Below, one piece after another: positions 48,238 to 56,665 of a stretch of DNA of 64,000 nucleotides; the stretch's first letter is position 1, and the number at the start of each line of letters is the position of its first letter. The position numbers and the translations under genes were made by a program. The notes under the pieces are model-generated. The model saw only the letters and a list, made by a program, of their open reading frames with translations, did not search any database and was not told the origin of the DNA. This stretch comes from JAOUEA01 sp963821935 (lineage in GTDB: Bacteria > Actinomycetota > UBA4738 > HRBIN12), in contig CAWGFM010000005.1 of the NCBI GenBank assembly GCA_963821935.1, positions 1,364,001-1,428,000 of the forward strand, read 5' to 3'.

Positions 48238-49914
48238 GTGAGCTGGGTTCTGGTTCGCTTCGGTCCGCCGCTCGCCGCGCTACGCGGCGTGGCGGCCAAC
48301 GGATCGCTGCGCCGCGTGGAGTTCGCGTTCCTGCTGTTCAACGCAGCCGAAGCCGCGGCGTGGGTCGCCATCTTGGTGTACGCGTTCGATCGGGGCGGCG
48401 CCGAGGCCACGGGCCTCGTCGGCGTGTTGCTCCTGGTCCCGGCGGGCGTGGCGGCGCTGTTCACGGGCGCGCTCGGTGATCGGTTCCGGCGTGAACGGGT
48501 GCTGGCGATCGGGTATCTGGTGCAGATGCTGGCGGTCGCCTCGACCGGGGTCGCGATCCTGACGGGGCGGGCGGCAGGTGTCGTGTACGGGTTCGCCATC
48601 GCGTCGGCCGCCTCGATGACCACCAGCAGGCCGGCGCATCACTCGATCCTGCCCAACCTGGCCAGATCGCCGGACGAGCTCACGGCAGCCAACTCCGTGA
48701 GCTCGCTCGCCGAGGGGCTCGGAGGGACGTTCGGAGCGCTGGCGGCCGCCGGATTGCTGGTGACCGGCACGCCCGGGACCGTCTACACCGTGATGGCGGC
48801 ATGCCTGGGCGTGGCGGCCCTGACGTTGGTCGGGTTGCACGCCGAACACCCCTGGTATCCGGAGCATCCGTTCCGGGTGTGGACGCTGGCCGCCGATGCG
48901 GCTCACGGCATCGCGTCGATCGCCCGATCTCGTGACCCGCGCCTGGTGGTCGCGCTCGCCGGGCTGATGACCGTCGCCTACGGCGCCTTCGACGTCCTGC
49001 TGGTGTCGGTCGCGATCGAGACGCTCGACCTCGGCGAAGCCGGAGTGGGTCTGCTTCATACGGCCATCGGTGTGGGAGCCCTCGTGGGTGCCGCGGGTTC
49101 GGTCGCGCTGGTGGGCCGACGCGCACTCGGCCCGGCGTTGCTGCTCGCCACGATGCTGATGGCGGCGGGTATCGCCGGTTCGGCCCTCGCCTCGACGCTG
49201 GCGGTGGTGTCGTTCTCGGTGGTGGTCGCGGGCGCGGCCCTGACCCTGATGGACGTGGCGGGCCGCACGCTGCTGCAACGGGTCGCGGACGACGACCTGC
49301 TCACCCGCGTGTTCGGCATGGTGGAGGCCCTCTGGATGGCGGGGGTTGGCGTGGGCTCGGCGATCGCGGCCATCGCCGTCCGGAGCCTGGGGTTGCGGGC
49401 GGCGCTGCTGTGGGTGGCGGGGGCGATCGTGGTCCTCACGCTACCCGCGATCGGTGGGCTCCGCCGCCTCGATCGAGACTCGATCGTGCCGGCACGCCAG
49501 CTCGAGCTGCTCGGCGAACTCTCCATGTTCTCCCCGCTGCCGTGGCCGGAGCTGGAGCGGGTCGCTCGGCAGATGGATCTGCAGCCGGTGACCGGTGGTG
49601 CCGAGGTGGTTCGCCAAGGCGAAGTGGGCGACCGCTTCTACGTCATCGATCGCGGCGAGTTCCAGGTGAGCATCGACGGGCGGCCGGTCCGCGCGCTGCA
49701 CGCGGGCGATCACTTCGGCGAGATCGCCCTGTTGCACGACGTGCCCCGGACCGCCACCGTCACGGCCGTGGGAGACGGGGCGCTCTGGACGCTGGACCAG
49801 GAAGAGTTCCTGGCCACGGTCACCGGCATGCCGCAGGCCTCGATCGCCGCGCACGCGATCTCGGCCGAGCGGCTCCGAGGTCGTGACGGCGGTCCGAGTC
49901 CATCCCGCGACTGA
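48238..49914 (+). CDS. MFS transporter fused to a cyclic-nucleotide-binding domain
   Basis: 558 residues. First ~400: twelve-helix major facilitator, with the cytoplasmic loop GALGDRFRRERVLAIGYLVQ. Residues ~425-545: cNMP-binding domain with phosphate-binding cassette FGEIALLHDVPRTATV intact (Glu and Arg present), so cAMP/cGMP binding is feasible. A transporter gated or tuned by cyclic nucleotide; substrate unknown. GTG start. Confidence 0.88.
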   Translation: MSWVLVRFGPPLAALRGVAANGSLRRVEFAFLLFNAAEAAAWVAILVYAFDRGGAEATGLVGVLLLVPAGVAALFTGALGDRFRRERVLAIGYLVQMLAVASTGVAILTGRAAGVVYGFAIASAASMTTSRPAHHSILPNLARSPDELTAANSVSSLAEGLGGTFGALAAAGLLVTGTPGTVYTVMAACLGVAALTLVGLHAEHPWYPEHPFRVWTLAADAAHGIASIARSRDPRLVVALAGLMTVAYGAFDVLLVSVAIETLDLGEAGVGLLHTAIGVGALVGAAGSVALVGRRALGPALLLATMLMAAGIAGSALASTLAVVSFSVVVAGAALTLMDVAGRTLLQRVADDDLLTRVFGMVEALWMAGVGVGSAIAAIAVRSLGLRAALLWVAGAIVVLTLPAIGGLRRLDRDSIVPARQLELLGELSMFSPLPWPELERVARQMDLQPVTGGAEVVRQGEVGDRFYVIDRGEFQVSIDGRPVRALHAGDHFGEIALLHDVPRTATVTAVGDGALWTLDQEEFLATVTGMPQASIAAHAISAERLRGRDGGPSPSRD

Positions 49915-49949
49915 GCTGGGCGGTGTCCCGAGCGGATAGGGTGACCCTC

Positions 49950-50984
49950 GTGGATACCGACGAAGAACGCATCGCGCTGTTCCTGGACTACGAGAACCTG
50001 GCGATCGGAGCTCGGGACAACCTGGGAGGCCTGCAGTTCGATCTTCGCCCGGTGCTGGACGCACTCGCCGAGCGCGGACGTGTGATCGCCCGGAAGGCGT
50101 ACGCGGACTGGTCCTACTTCGACGAGGACCGGCGCATGCTCACCCGCAGCCAGGTCGAGTTGGTGGAGATCCCACAACGCATGCGCACCTCGCGCAAGAA
50201 CGCCGCCGACATCAAGCTGGCGGTCGATGCGCTCGAGATGGCGTTCGAACGCGACTACATCACCACGTTCGTGATCTGCACCGGCGACAGCGACCTCACC
50301 CCGCTCGTGCACAAGCTCCGGGAGCTGAACAAGCGGGTGATCGGCGTGGGCGTGAAGGAGTCCACCAGCGCCCTGTTGCCGCCGGCCTGCGATGAGTTCC
50401 TGTTCTACGACTCGCTCGAAGGCGTCGACGTGCGGGCGGCCGCCGAGCCCGCTCCGCCGCCACCGGTGGTGGAGCAGGACGACGTTGAGGCCAAAGATGT
50501 CGATCAACTCGCGATCTTGATCGCGCAGACCGTGGCCGGTCTCGAACGCACGGCCGGCGGTGCGGTCCTGGCGTCGTCGGTCAAGCGCGCGCTGTTGCGC
50601 AAGGACCCCACGTTCAGCGAGGCCGACTACGGGTTCCGCGCGTTCGGCGAGCTGATGCGTCACCTGGCCGAGCGCAACGTGGTCGAGCTGTCCACCGGCT
50701 CGGCCAAGGGCGACCCGGAGGTCTCGCTTCCGTCGAGGGGCGGCGAGACGGACGCCTTCGAGCTGCTGCGCGTCACCGTCAGCGACCTGCAGGCGCGCAG
50801 CGGGCCGCCCGCACTGTCGGGTCTCAAGAACCAGGTGCGCAAGGTGCAGCCTGACTTCAGCGAGAAGAAGTTCGGCTACCGCGGGTTCCTGCAGTTCTGC
50901 AAGGCTGCCGAGACGCAGGGACTGATCAAGCTGGACTGGGACGACGAGGCGGGCGACTACCTGGTGCAGGCCGTCGAGGCGTGA
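49950..50984 (+). CDS. NYN (PIN-like) nuclease with OST-HTH/LOTUS domains
   Basis: 344 residues. NYN domain ~1-150: IALFLDYENLA, KNAADIKLAVDALEMAF and CTGDSDLTPLV supply the acidic residues. A linker, then two OST-HTH/LOTUS-type modules (VLASSVKRALLRKDPTFSEADYGFRAF; LSGLKNQVRKVQPDFSEKKFGYRGF, quoted in parts). Expected RNA-binding ribonuclease. GTG 49950 chosen after GGATAGGG; two earlier GTGs are possible. Stop abuts the broken TMEM175 gene. Confidence 0.87.
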   Translation: MDTDEERIALFLDYENLAIGARDNLGGLQFDLRPVLDALAERGRVIARKAYADWSYFDEDRRMLTRSQVELVEIPQRMRTSRKNAADIKLAVDALEMAFERDYITTFVICTGDSDLTPLVHKLRELNKRVIGVGVKESTSALLPPACDEFLFYDSLEGVDVRAAAEPAPPPPVVEQDDVEAKDVDQLAILIAQTVAGLERTAGGAVLASSVKRALLRKDPTFSEADYGFRAFGELMRHLAERNVVELSTGSAKGDPEVSLPSRGGETDAFELLRVTVSDLQARSGPPALSGLKNQVRKVQPDFSEKKFGYRGFLQFCKAAETQGLIKLDWDDEAGDYLVQAVEA

Positions 50985-51562
50985 ACCAGGACCGAGCGAT
51001 GGGCCAGGAGCCGACCCACGCGCAACCGGACCCGCATGAGCATGGCACCGTGGCGCTGGAGCGTCTGGGCGCGTTCTCCGACGCGGTGTTCGCGATCGCG
51101 ATGACGCTGCTCGTGCTGGACATCCCCAGGCCGGGGCCGGGACAAGAGTCGGGGCCTTCATCACCGAGATCGACGGCAGGTTCGTGGCCTTCTTCATCAG
51201 CTTCTGGGTGATCGCCATGTTCTGGATGGGCCACCACCGGCTCTTTCGATTCATGCTGGACTGCGATCAGTCGGCGTAGTGGCCTTGAACTTGGTTGTTG
51301 CGCTTCTGAATCTCGGTGCTATTGAGCCGGTAAGCCCGTCCAGCGCGATTCGTGTGGGAGACGCTGACGATCATGGACGTGATACTACGTGTCGAGAGGA
51401 TGGGTGGTGCCCGTCTTCTTCCTGGCGTCGATCTCGGTCGCCATCTGGATCGGGCCGACGGCGGCGTTCTGGGTGTGGCCGCTCTCCTTCCTCCTGCACC
51501 CGTTGGCCCAGGTGATCGCGCAGCGCCGAGCCGTGGGTTCGGCCGGCGGAATAGCGGGGTAG
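50981..51562 (+). pseudogene. Broken TMEM175 (DUF1211) potassium-channel-like gene
   Basis: The first part reads as TMEM175 helix 1 (GAFSDAVFAIAMTLLVLDI). Around 51130-51150 the frame shifts: the next frame gives VAFFISFWVIAMFWMGHHRL (helix 2) and ends at a stop at 51277-51279. About 51280-51400 is of clearly lower G+C and shows no match. From 51404 to 51562 a third stretch reads as the last helix of the family (FFLASISVAIWIGPTAAFW) with high G+C at third positions. Helices 3-5 are missing. So a frameshift plus replacement of the middle; gene is dead unless the assembly is wrong. Confidence 0.75.
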
Positions 51563-51572
51563 GAGCGCGATC

Positions 51573-52268
51573 GTGGCGACGACCTCGATCGCGGTGGGCG
51601 TGGAAGCGGGTTCCAAGCGGGTGTTCGCGACTGCGCTCGACTGGCCGGGGTGGTGCCGGTCGGGCCGTGACGAAGAGTCGGCGATGGACTCGCTGCAGAG
51701 CTACGCGCCGCGATACGTGATCGTGGCTCGCCAGGCCAAGGTTCGGTTCCCCGGGGCGAAGGCTCGCGAGTCCGTGTCGGTCGTCGAGCACGTGGACGGC
51801 AACGCCACCACCGACTTCGGCGCGCCGGACGGGATCTTCGCCGACGACGACCGCTCGCTCGACCGGCGAGCGCTCACCCGCATGCGGAAGCTCCTCGACG
51901 CGAGCTGGACGGTCTTCGACCTGGCCGTGGAAGGTGCCCGTGGCGTCGCGCTACGCACAGGCCCGCGAGGCGGTGGACGCGAGCTCGATGCGATCGTGGA
52001 CCATGTCGTCGGCGCCGAGTCCAGCTACGCCCGCTTGCTGGCCGCGAAGATCCAGCTCGATGGCGACGATGCCTGGGCGACACGCGAGGATGAGCGCGAC
52101 CAGGTCCGCGACGCGCTCACCGCAGCCGTGCTCGAGGGTATGCCGGAGGCAGGGCCGCGCGGCGGCAAGCTCTGGACACCTCGCAGGTTCCTGCGACGCG
52201 CGGTGTGGCACGTCCTCGACCACGCATGGGAGATCGAAGACCGCGCCGAGGGCCGTTCGGCTGACTGA
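51573..52268 (+). CDS. HicB-like/DinB-like two-part protein
   Basis: 231 residues. Residues 1-75 resemble the HicB-type fold (VEAGSKRVFATALDWPGWCR); the rest is a four-helix DinB-like bundle (ELDAIVDHVVGAESSYARLL; RRFLRRAVWHVLDHAWEIED) with His that could bind metal. A thiol-related or stress role is usual for DinB-like enzymes. Starts 10 bases past the wrecked gene. Confidence 0.68.
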   Translation: MATTSIAVGVEAGSKRVFATALDWPGWCRSGRDEESAMDSLQSYAPRYVIVARQAKVRFPGAKARESVSVVEHVDGNATTDFGAPDGIFADDDRSLDRRALTRMRKLLDASWTVFDLAVEGARGVALRTGPRGGGRELDAIVDHVVGAESSYARLLAAKIQLDGDDAWATREDERDQVRDALTAAVLEGMPEAGPRGGKLWTPRRFLRRAVWHVLDHAWEIEDRAEGRSAD

Positions 52269-52286
52269 CGGCGAGCGGCTGTCGGT

Positions 52287-52550
52287 TCAGGGCGTGTCGT
52301 CTGCCTCGGCTTCGGCTTCGTCGGCCAGTGCGACCGCAGCCACGGCGTCGCCGACCGCCATGTCGTCGAGTCGTTCGGCGACCGCCTCTTCGATCACGGC
52401 CTCGGCCGCCAGCTCTTCGGCCGCGGCCTCGAGCTCGACCGCCGCTTCGGCCTTCGCGGCTGCATCGGCATGGAGCTCATCGGCAGCTGCGGCTTCCTCG
52501 ATCGCGTCGGTGGCAGCGTCGTCGGCTGCACCCATCAGCTCGTCTTCCAT
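52287..52550 (-). CDS. Acidic Ala/Glu-rich small protein
   Basis: 87 residues made mostly of Ala, Glu and Asp (AAADELHADAAAKAEAAVEL), predicted all-helical and strongly acidic. GGAGGAG lies before the ATG. No signal. Convergent with the DinB-like gene (18-base gap). Could be a helical scaffold or chance; codon use supports coding. Confidence 0.5.
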   Translation of the reverse strand: MEDELMGAADDAATDAIEEAAAADELHADAAAKAEAAVELEAAAEELAAEAVIEEAVAERLDDMAVGDAVAAVALADEAEAEADDTP

Positions 52551-52628
52551 CTCATGCTCCTCCCGGTCGGAAGCTGCAGCATATGGCGGGGCGCCGAGCG
52601 GCGCGAACGAACAGAACCGCGAACGCGG

Positions 52629-53045
52629 TCAGCCAGTGCGCTCCAGGATGACGACGGGGATGGTTCGCTCGAGGCCGTCCTGGTACTCCTGGAACTGCGG
52701 ATAGCGCCTGGCCTGTTCGGCGAACAGCTCGTCGCGTCGCTCACCCTCGGCGACGGTGGCTCGAGCGTCGATGCGTTCCTCGCCCGCCTCGACCGCGACG
52801 TCCGGGTTCGCGACCAGGTTGTGGAACCAATCCGGGTTGGTCGGGGCGCCTCCCTTGGACGCGAACACCGCCATCCGATCACCCTCGGACAGGTACATCA
52901 ACGGGCAGATGCGTTCGGTGCCCGTCCTCGCGCCGGTGGTGTGGAGGAGCAGCAAGGGGGCACCTTCGAAGGGCCCGCCGACCTTGCCTCCATTGGCACG
53001 GAACTCCTCGATGACCTTCGTGTTCCAGTCCGGCTCGTCCGCCAT
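52629..53045 (-). CDS. Deazaflavin (F420)-dependent nitroreductase-family protein
   Basis: 138 residues of the DDN/FDOR-A family. GGPFEGAPLLLLHTTGARTG, ICPLMYLSEGDRMAVFASKG and NPDWFHNLVANPDV are the F420-binding signature. Reduces small molecules with F420H2. Indicates F420 synthesis in the host. Confidence 0.9.
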   Translation of the reverse strand: MADEPDWNTKVIEEFRANGGKVGGPFEGAPLLLLHTTGARTGTERICPLMYLSEGDRMAVFASKGGAPTNPDWFHNLVANPDVAVEAGEERIDARATVAEGERRDELFAEQARRYPQFQEYQDGLERTIPVVILERTG

Positions 53046-53100
53046 CGCCTCTCTCCTTCGGGTGGCTCGGGTCGTTCAGGGTCGATGCTACCGTCGCCCG

Positions 53101-53505
53101 ATGATGAGGGTCCTCGGTCGCTGGGTGCTGGCCGGGTTCTTGGCGTTCGCAGGCGTCGCGCATTTCGTCACGACCGAGACCTTCCTGCTCTTGATCCCGC
53201 CGTGGATGCCAGCAGGCGCGGCGGTCGTCTGGATCACCGGCGCGCTCGAGGTCGGGTTCGCGATCGCGTTGGTGGTGGGCAGGGCGGGTACCCAGCGACA
53301 CCGCGTGGGCTGGGCCCTGGCGGCGTTCCTCGTCGTGGTGTTCGCGGGGAACGTGTACCAGGCGGTGGCGAGCGTCGACGTGTTCGGCTTGGACACCGAC
53401 GCGGAGCGTTGGGGACGGCTGGTGTTCCAACCCCTCCTGATCGCGTGGGCGTTGTGGGTGTGTGACGTGGTCGGTCAGACGCCGGAGGTGCCGCCGCCCG
53501 GCTGA
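53101..53505 (+). CDS. DoxX-like membrane protein
   Basis: 134 residues, four helices: VLAGFLAFAGVAHFVTTETF, IPPWMPAGAAVVWITGALEV and two more. DoxX/DUF4267-like. ATG 53101. Its last 31 bases overlap the convergent ABC ATPase gene end. Confidence 0.78.
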   Translation: MMRVLGRWVLAGFLAFAGVAHFVTTETFLLLIPPWMPAGAAVVWITGALEVGFAIALVVGRAGTQRHRVGWALAAFLVVVFAGNVYQAVASVDVFGLDTDAERWGRLVFQPLLIAWALWVCDVVGQTPEVPPPG

Positions 53506-54500
53506 TCGACCAGCCAGCACGCGCACCCGTGGGTCTGCTCACCCAGGATCGGCAGCAATGCCTTCGGGTCATCGACCGGGCAGCGATCGAACACCTGGGG
53601 GCAGCGTGGGTGGAAGCGGCAGCCGGAGGGGATCTTCGACGCGTCGGGTAGCTCGCCCTGCAGGATCACACGCTTGAGGTCTTCCCGGGGGAAGGGGGTA
53701 GGCACAACCGACAGCAGCGACCGCGTATACGGATGCTGCGGGTTGCCGATGACCTCCTCGGTCGTGCCCGACTCCACGATGCGGCCCAGGTACATCACCA
53801 CCACGCGATCGCACAGTGCCCACGCCAGGCCGATGTCGTGCGTGATGAAGATCAGCGCCAGCCCCTGGCGTTCCTTCAGCTCCATGAGCACCTTCAGCAC
53901 CTGGGCACGTACGGATACGTCCAGCGCGGACACGGGCTCATCGCACACCAGGCCCTCGGGCTCGAGCACCATCGCCGACGCGATCACGACGCGCTGGCGC
54001 TGGCCCCCCGACAGCTCGTGCGGGTACCGGTTCCAGTAGCGTTCGGCGGGCTCGAGCCCGGCGGCTTCCAGGGCATCGACCCCTCGCTGGATGCGGTCGA
54101 TGCCCTTCTTCTCCAAGCCGTGGATCGCGAGCGGCTCCTGCACGAGCGAACCCACGCTCTGCCGAGGGCTCAACGATTGGTACGGGTCTTGGAACACCAT
54201 CTGCACGCGCCGTCGCAGCTTCCGCATGTTGGCGTCGGCCAGCGGTGAGCCCTCGAAGTAGATCTCGCCCTCGGTGGGAGGCTGCAATCCCAGCAGCGTG
54301 CGGCCCAACGTCGACTTGCCGCACCCTGACTCACCGACGATGCCCAGGACCTCGCCCTTGTTCCATGACATGTCGATGCCGTCGAGCGCGCGGACCACCT
54401 TGCGCTTGCCCTTGCGCCCACGACCTTCGAAATGGACGTGCAGATCCTTCGCCTCGAAGATCGGCGGCGCCTCCACGGGGGTGGTCGCCACGTCGGTCAT
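53475..54500 (-). CDS. dppF: Oligopeptide/dipeptide ABC transporter ATPase (DppF-like)
   Basis: 341 residues. Walker A GIVGESGCGKSTLG, signature LSGGQRQRVVIA, Walker B VCDEPVSALDV, H-loop ITHDIGLA, and the C-terminal oligopeptide-type zinc-like CRFHPRCP. Last gene of the five-gene peptide importer operon; its ATG overlaps the end of the DppD tail frame. Confidence 0.92.
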   Translation of the reverse strand: MTDVATTPVEAPPIFEAKDLHVHFEGRGRKGKRKVVRALDGIDMSWNKGEVLGIVGESGCGKSTLGRTLLGLQPPTEGEIYFEGSPLADANMRKLRRRVQMVFQDPYQSLSPRQSVGSLVQEPLAIHGLEKKGIDRIQRGVDALEAAGLEPAERYWNRYPHELSGGQRQRVVIASAMVLEPEGLVCDEPVSALDVSVRAQVLKVLMELKERQGLALIFITHDIGLAWALCDRVVVMYLGRIVESGTTEEVIGNPQHPYTRSLLSVVPTPFPREDLKRVILQGELPDASKIPSGCRFHPRCPQVFDRCPVDDPKALLPILGEQTHGCACWLVDQPGGGTSGV

Positions 54501-54614
54501 GGTTCCCGATCCTCGGGCTCGAGGAGGTCAGCGGCCACGGGTGGGACGGTGTTCGGCATCGCGACGTCCAGCGACGGCACGCCGCTCGGCACCTCGTCGA
54601 TGGGCGGCACGTAG

Positions 54615-55700
54615 TCAGCCGGGTTGATCAGGCGGAGGTGGCTCGGCGGGCACCACACCGGTGTCGGGCACGCCCTCGGGCCAGGGCGCATACAGGCACC
54701 GTGCCGCGTGACCCTCACCGACCTGGATCAGGCGGGGCTGTTCCTCCACGCATCGCTCGGTGCTCACGTGACACCGCGGCTCGAACCGGCATCCTGGTGG
54801 CAGATCGGTGGGATCGGGTGGGACCCCCGGGATCGGCGGAGCCAGCTCACGCGGGCCACCCACGGCGGGGAACGCCCCCAAGAGCCGGCTGGTGTACGGG
54901 TGCTCGGGATCGCGATACATCCGGTGCACGCCGCCGATCTCGGCGATCTGTCCGCCGTACATCACCGCCACGCGGTCACAGGTCTCCGCCAGCACCGACA
55001 GGTCGTGGGTGATGAGGATCATGGCGAGGCCCAGGTCTTCGCGGAGCTTCTCGAGCAGCTCCAGGATCTGGGCCTGCATCATGACGTCGAGGGCGGTGGT
55101 GGGCTCGTCGCCGATGATCAGCTCGGGCCCGCATGCCAACGCCAGGGCGATCATCACGCGCTGTCGCATGCCACCGGAGAACTCGTGCGGGTACTGGCTC
55201 GCTCGGTTGGGGCTGATACCCACATAGCCGAACAGCTCCTCCGTACGCTCGGCCACCCCGGCGTCGTCCATGTCGGGCTCGTGCAGCATCAATGCCTCGC
55301 CGATCTGTTTCGAGACACGCATCACCGGGTCGAGCGCGTTCATAGCGCCCTGGAACACGATGGAGACGTTCCGCCACCGCAGATCGCGGAACCCTCGGTC
55401 GGTGCGTCGGTCGATGTGCATGATGCCGCGGTCTGAGTTCAGGGTGATCTCGCCGGCCGCTCGGTACAGGTTGCCCGGCAGCAGGCCCAGGATCGACAGC
55501 GCGGTCGTGGTCTTGCCGCAGCCCGATTCGCCCGCCAGCCCCAGCGCCTCCCCTCGCTTCAACGTGAACGAGACGTCGTCGACCAGTCGCACCTCGTTGC
55601 CTTGGGCGTCCCGGTAGGCGACCGCAAGGCCGTCGACGTCGAGCAGCACATCGGGGTCCATGGCTCTGGCTCGCCCTGGCTGTGCGTCCGTCACGGTCAT
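54615..55700 (-). CDS. dppD: Oligopeptide/dipeptide ABC transporter ATPase (DppD-like)
   Basis: 361 residues to the stop read here. Walker A GLAGESGCGKTTTA, signature FSGGMRQRVMIA, Walker B IIGDEPTTALDV, H-loop ITHDLSVLA, C-terminal CRFEPRCH. It ends in a Pro run (AEPPPPDQPG). A different frame then runs from about 54640 to 54497 with high G+C third positions (LINPADYVPPIDEVPSGVP) and its stop overlaps the dppF start (ATGA). So the true C-terminus probably continues past a frameshift. Confidence 0.9.
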   Translation of the reverse strand: MTVTDAQPGRARAMDPDVLLDVDGLAVAYRDAQGNEVRLVDDVSFTLKRGEALGLAGESGCGKTTTALSILGLLPGNLYRAAGEITLNSDRGIMHIDRRTDRGFRDLRWRNVSIVFQGAMNALDPVMRVSKQIGEALMLHEPDMDDAGVAERTEELFGYVGISPNRASQYPHEFSGGMRQRVMIALALACGPELIIGDEPTTALDVMMQAQILELLEKLREDLGLAMILITHDLSVLAETCDRVAVMYGGQIAEIGGVHRMYRDPEHPYTSRLLGAFPAVGGPRELAPPIPGVPPDPTDLPPGCRFEPRCHVSTERCVEEQPRLIQVGEGHAARCLYAPWPEGVPDTGVVPAEPPPPDQPG

Positions 55701-55704
55701 GGCG

Positions 55705-56664
55705 TCACTGCCGCTCCCGCAGCTCGGGGTTGACGATGTCTTCGATCGAGTAGCCCACCATCGTGAACCCGATCACCACGAGCACGATGCAGACGCCCGG
55801 AGGGATGAAGAACCACCACGCGCCCAGCGAGAGCGCGCCCGAGGAATTGGCAGCATTCAGCATCTGCCCCCACGAGGCGCGGCTCGGGTCGCCCAACCCC
55901 AGGAACGACAACGTCGACTCGGTGAGGATCGCGATAGCGATGATCAGCACCGTGTTGGCGAAGATCAGCGGCAGCACGTTGGGCAGGATCTGTTTGCGGA
56001 TGATCCACGTGTTCGAGGACCCCAACGCTCGCGCGCGCTCCACGAACATGCGCTGACGTACCGAGAGCACTTGGCTGCGGATGATCCGCGATGTGCCGGC
56101 CCAGCCGGTCAGCCCGATCACCAACACCAGGACCAGCACGCGCCCGAGCGGCAGGGAGTCCGCCGCATCACCGAGCAGCGTCGCCAACACGATCGCGAGC
56201 GGCAGGAACGGGATCACCAGGAACCAGTCGTCGATGACCGTCAGGATGCGCTCGGTCCAGCCGCCGAAGTAGCCGGCGCTGATGCCCACGATCGAGCCGA
56301 TCACCGCTGAGACGATCGCGGCTGCGAACCCGACCACCATCGAGATGCGGGTGCCCAGGATCAGGAGCGACAGGACGTCGCGTCCGTTGTCGTCCGTGCC
56401 CAGCCAATGCTCGGACGACGGAGGCGCCATGATCTGGTCGGAGAACGACGTCGAGGCGTTGGGGTCTTCGGGCGCGATCAGCGGACCGATGATCGCGATG
56501 ATCGAGAAGAAGGCCAGGATCGTCAGGCCGACCTTGCCCTGGTTCGAACGCACCATGAGCTTGAACGACCGCGTGGCGCCGGAGGACAGGCGCCCGAAGA
56601 CACCCTTGCTGCCCGACAGGATCGCGGTGGTCTGCGGCGTGGGCTGGTGGCCGGTCTTCGCCAC
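55705..56664 (-). CDS. dppC: Peptide ABC transporter permease (DppC-like)
   Basis: 319 residues from GTG 56664, one base after the DppB stop. N-terminal helix VGLTILAFFSIIAIIGPLIA, LGTDDNGRDVLSLLILGTRI, and the EAA loop (ERARALGSSNTWIIRKQILP). Forms the channel with DppB. A longer reading upstream is Ser/Arg-rich and is rejected. Confidence 0.92.
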   Translation of the reverse strand: MAKTGHQPTPQTTAILSGSKGVFGRLSSGATRSFKLMVRSNQGKVGLTILAFFSIIAIIGPLIAPEDPNASTSFSDQIMAPPSSEHWLGTDDNGRDVLSLLILGTRISMVVGFAAAIVSAVIGSIVGISAGYFGGWTERILTVIDDWFLVIPFLPLAIVLATLLGDAADSLPLGRVLVLVLVIGLTGWAGTSRIIRSQVLSVRQRMFVERARALGSSNTWIIRKQILPNVLPLIFANTVLIIAIAILTESTLSFLGLGDPSRASWGQMLNAANSSGALSLGAWWFFIPPGVCIVLVVIGFTMVGYSIEDIVNPELRERQ

Positions 56665-56665
56665 G

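Noticed and set aside
49710..51254. Long minus-strand open frame
   Set aside because: Antisense to the cNMP and NYN-LOTUS genes; no recognisable motif.
50981..51279. Selenocysteine read-through as an explanation for broken genes
   Set aside because: The breaks in TMEM175, SBP and META genes are frame changes, not in-frame UGA codons, so the tRNA-Sec does not explain them.
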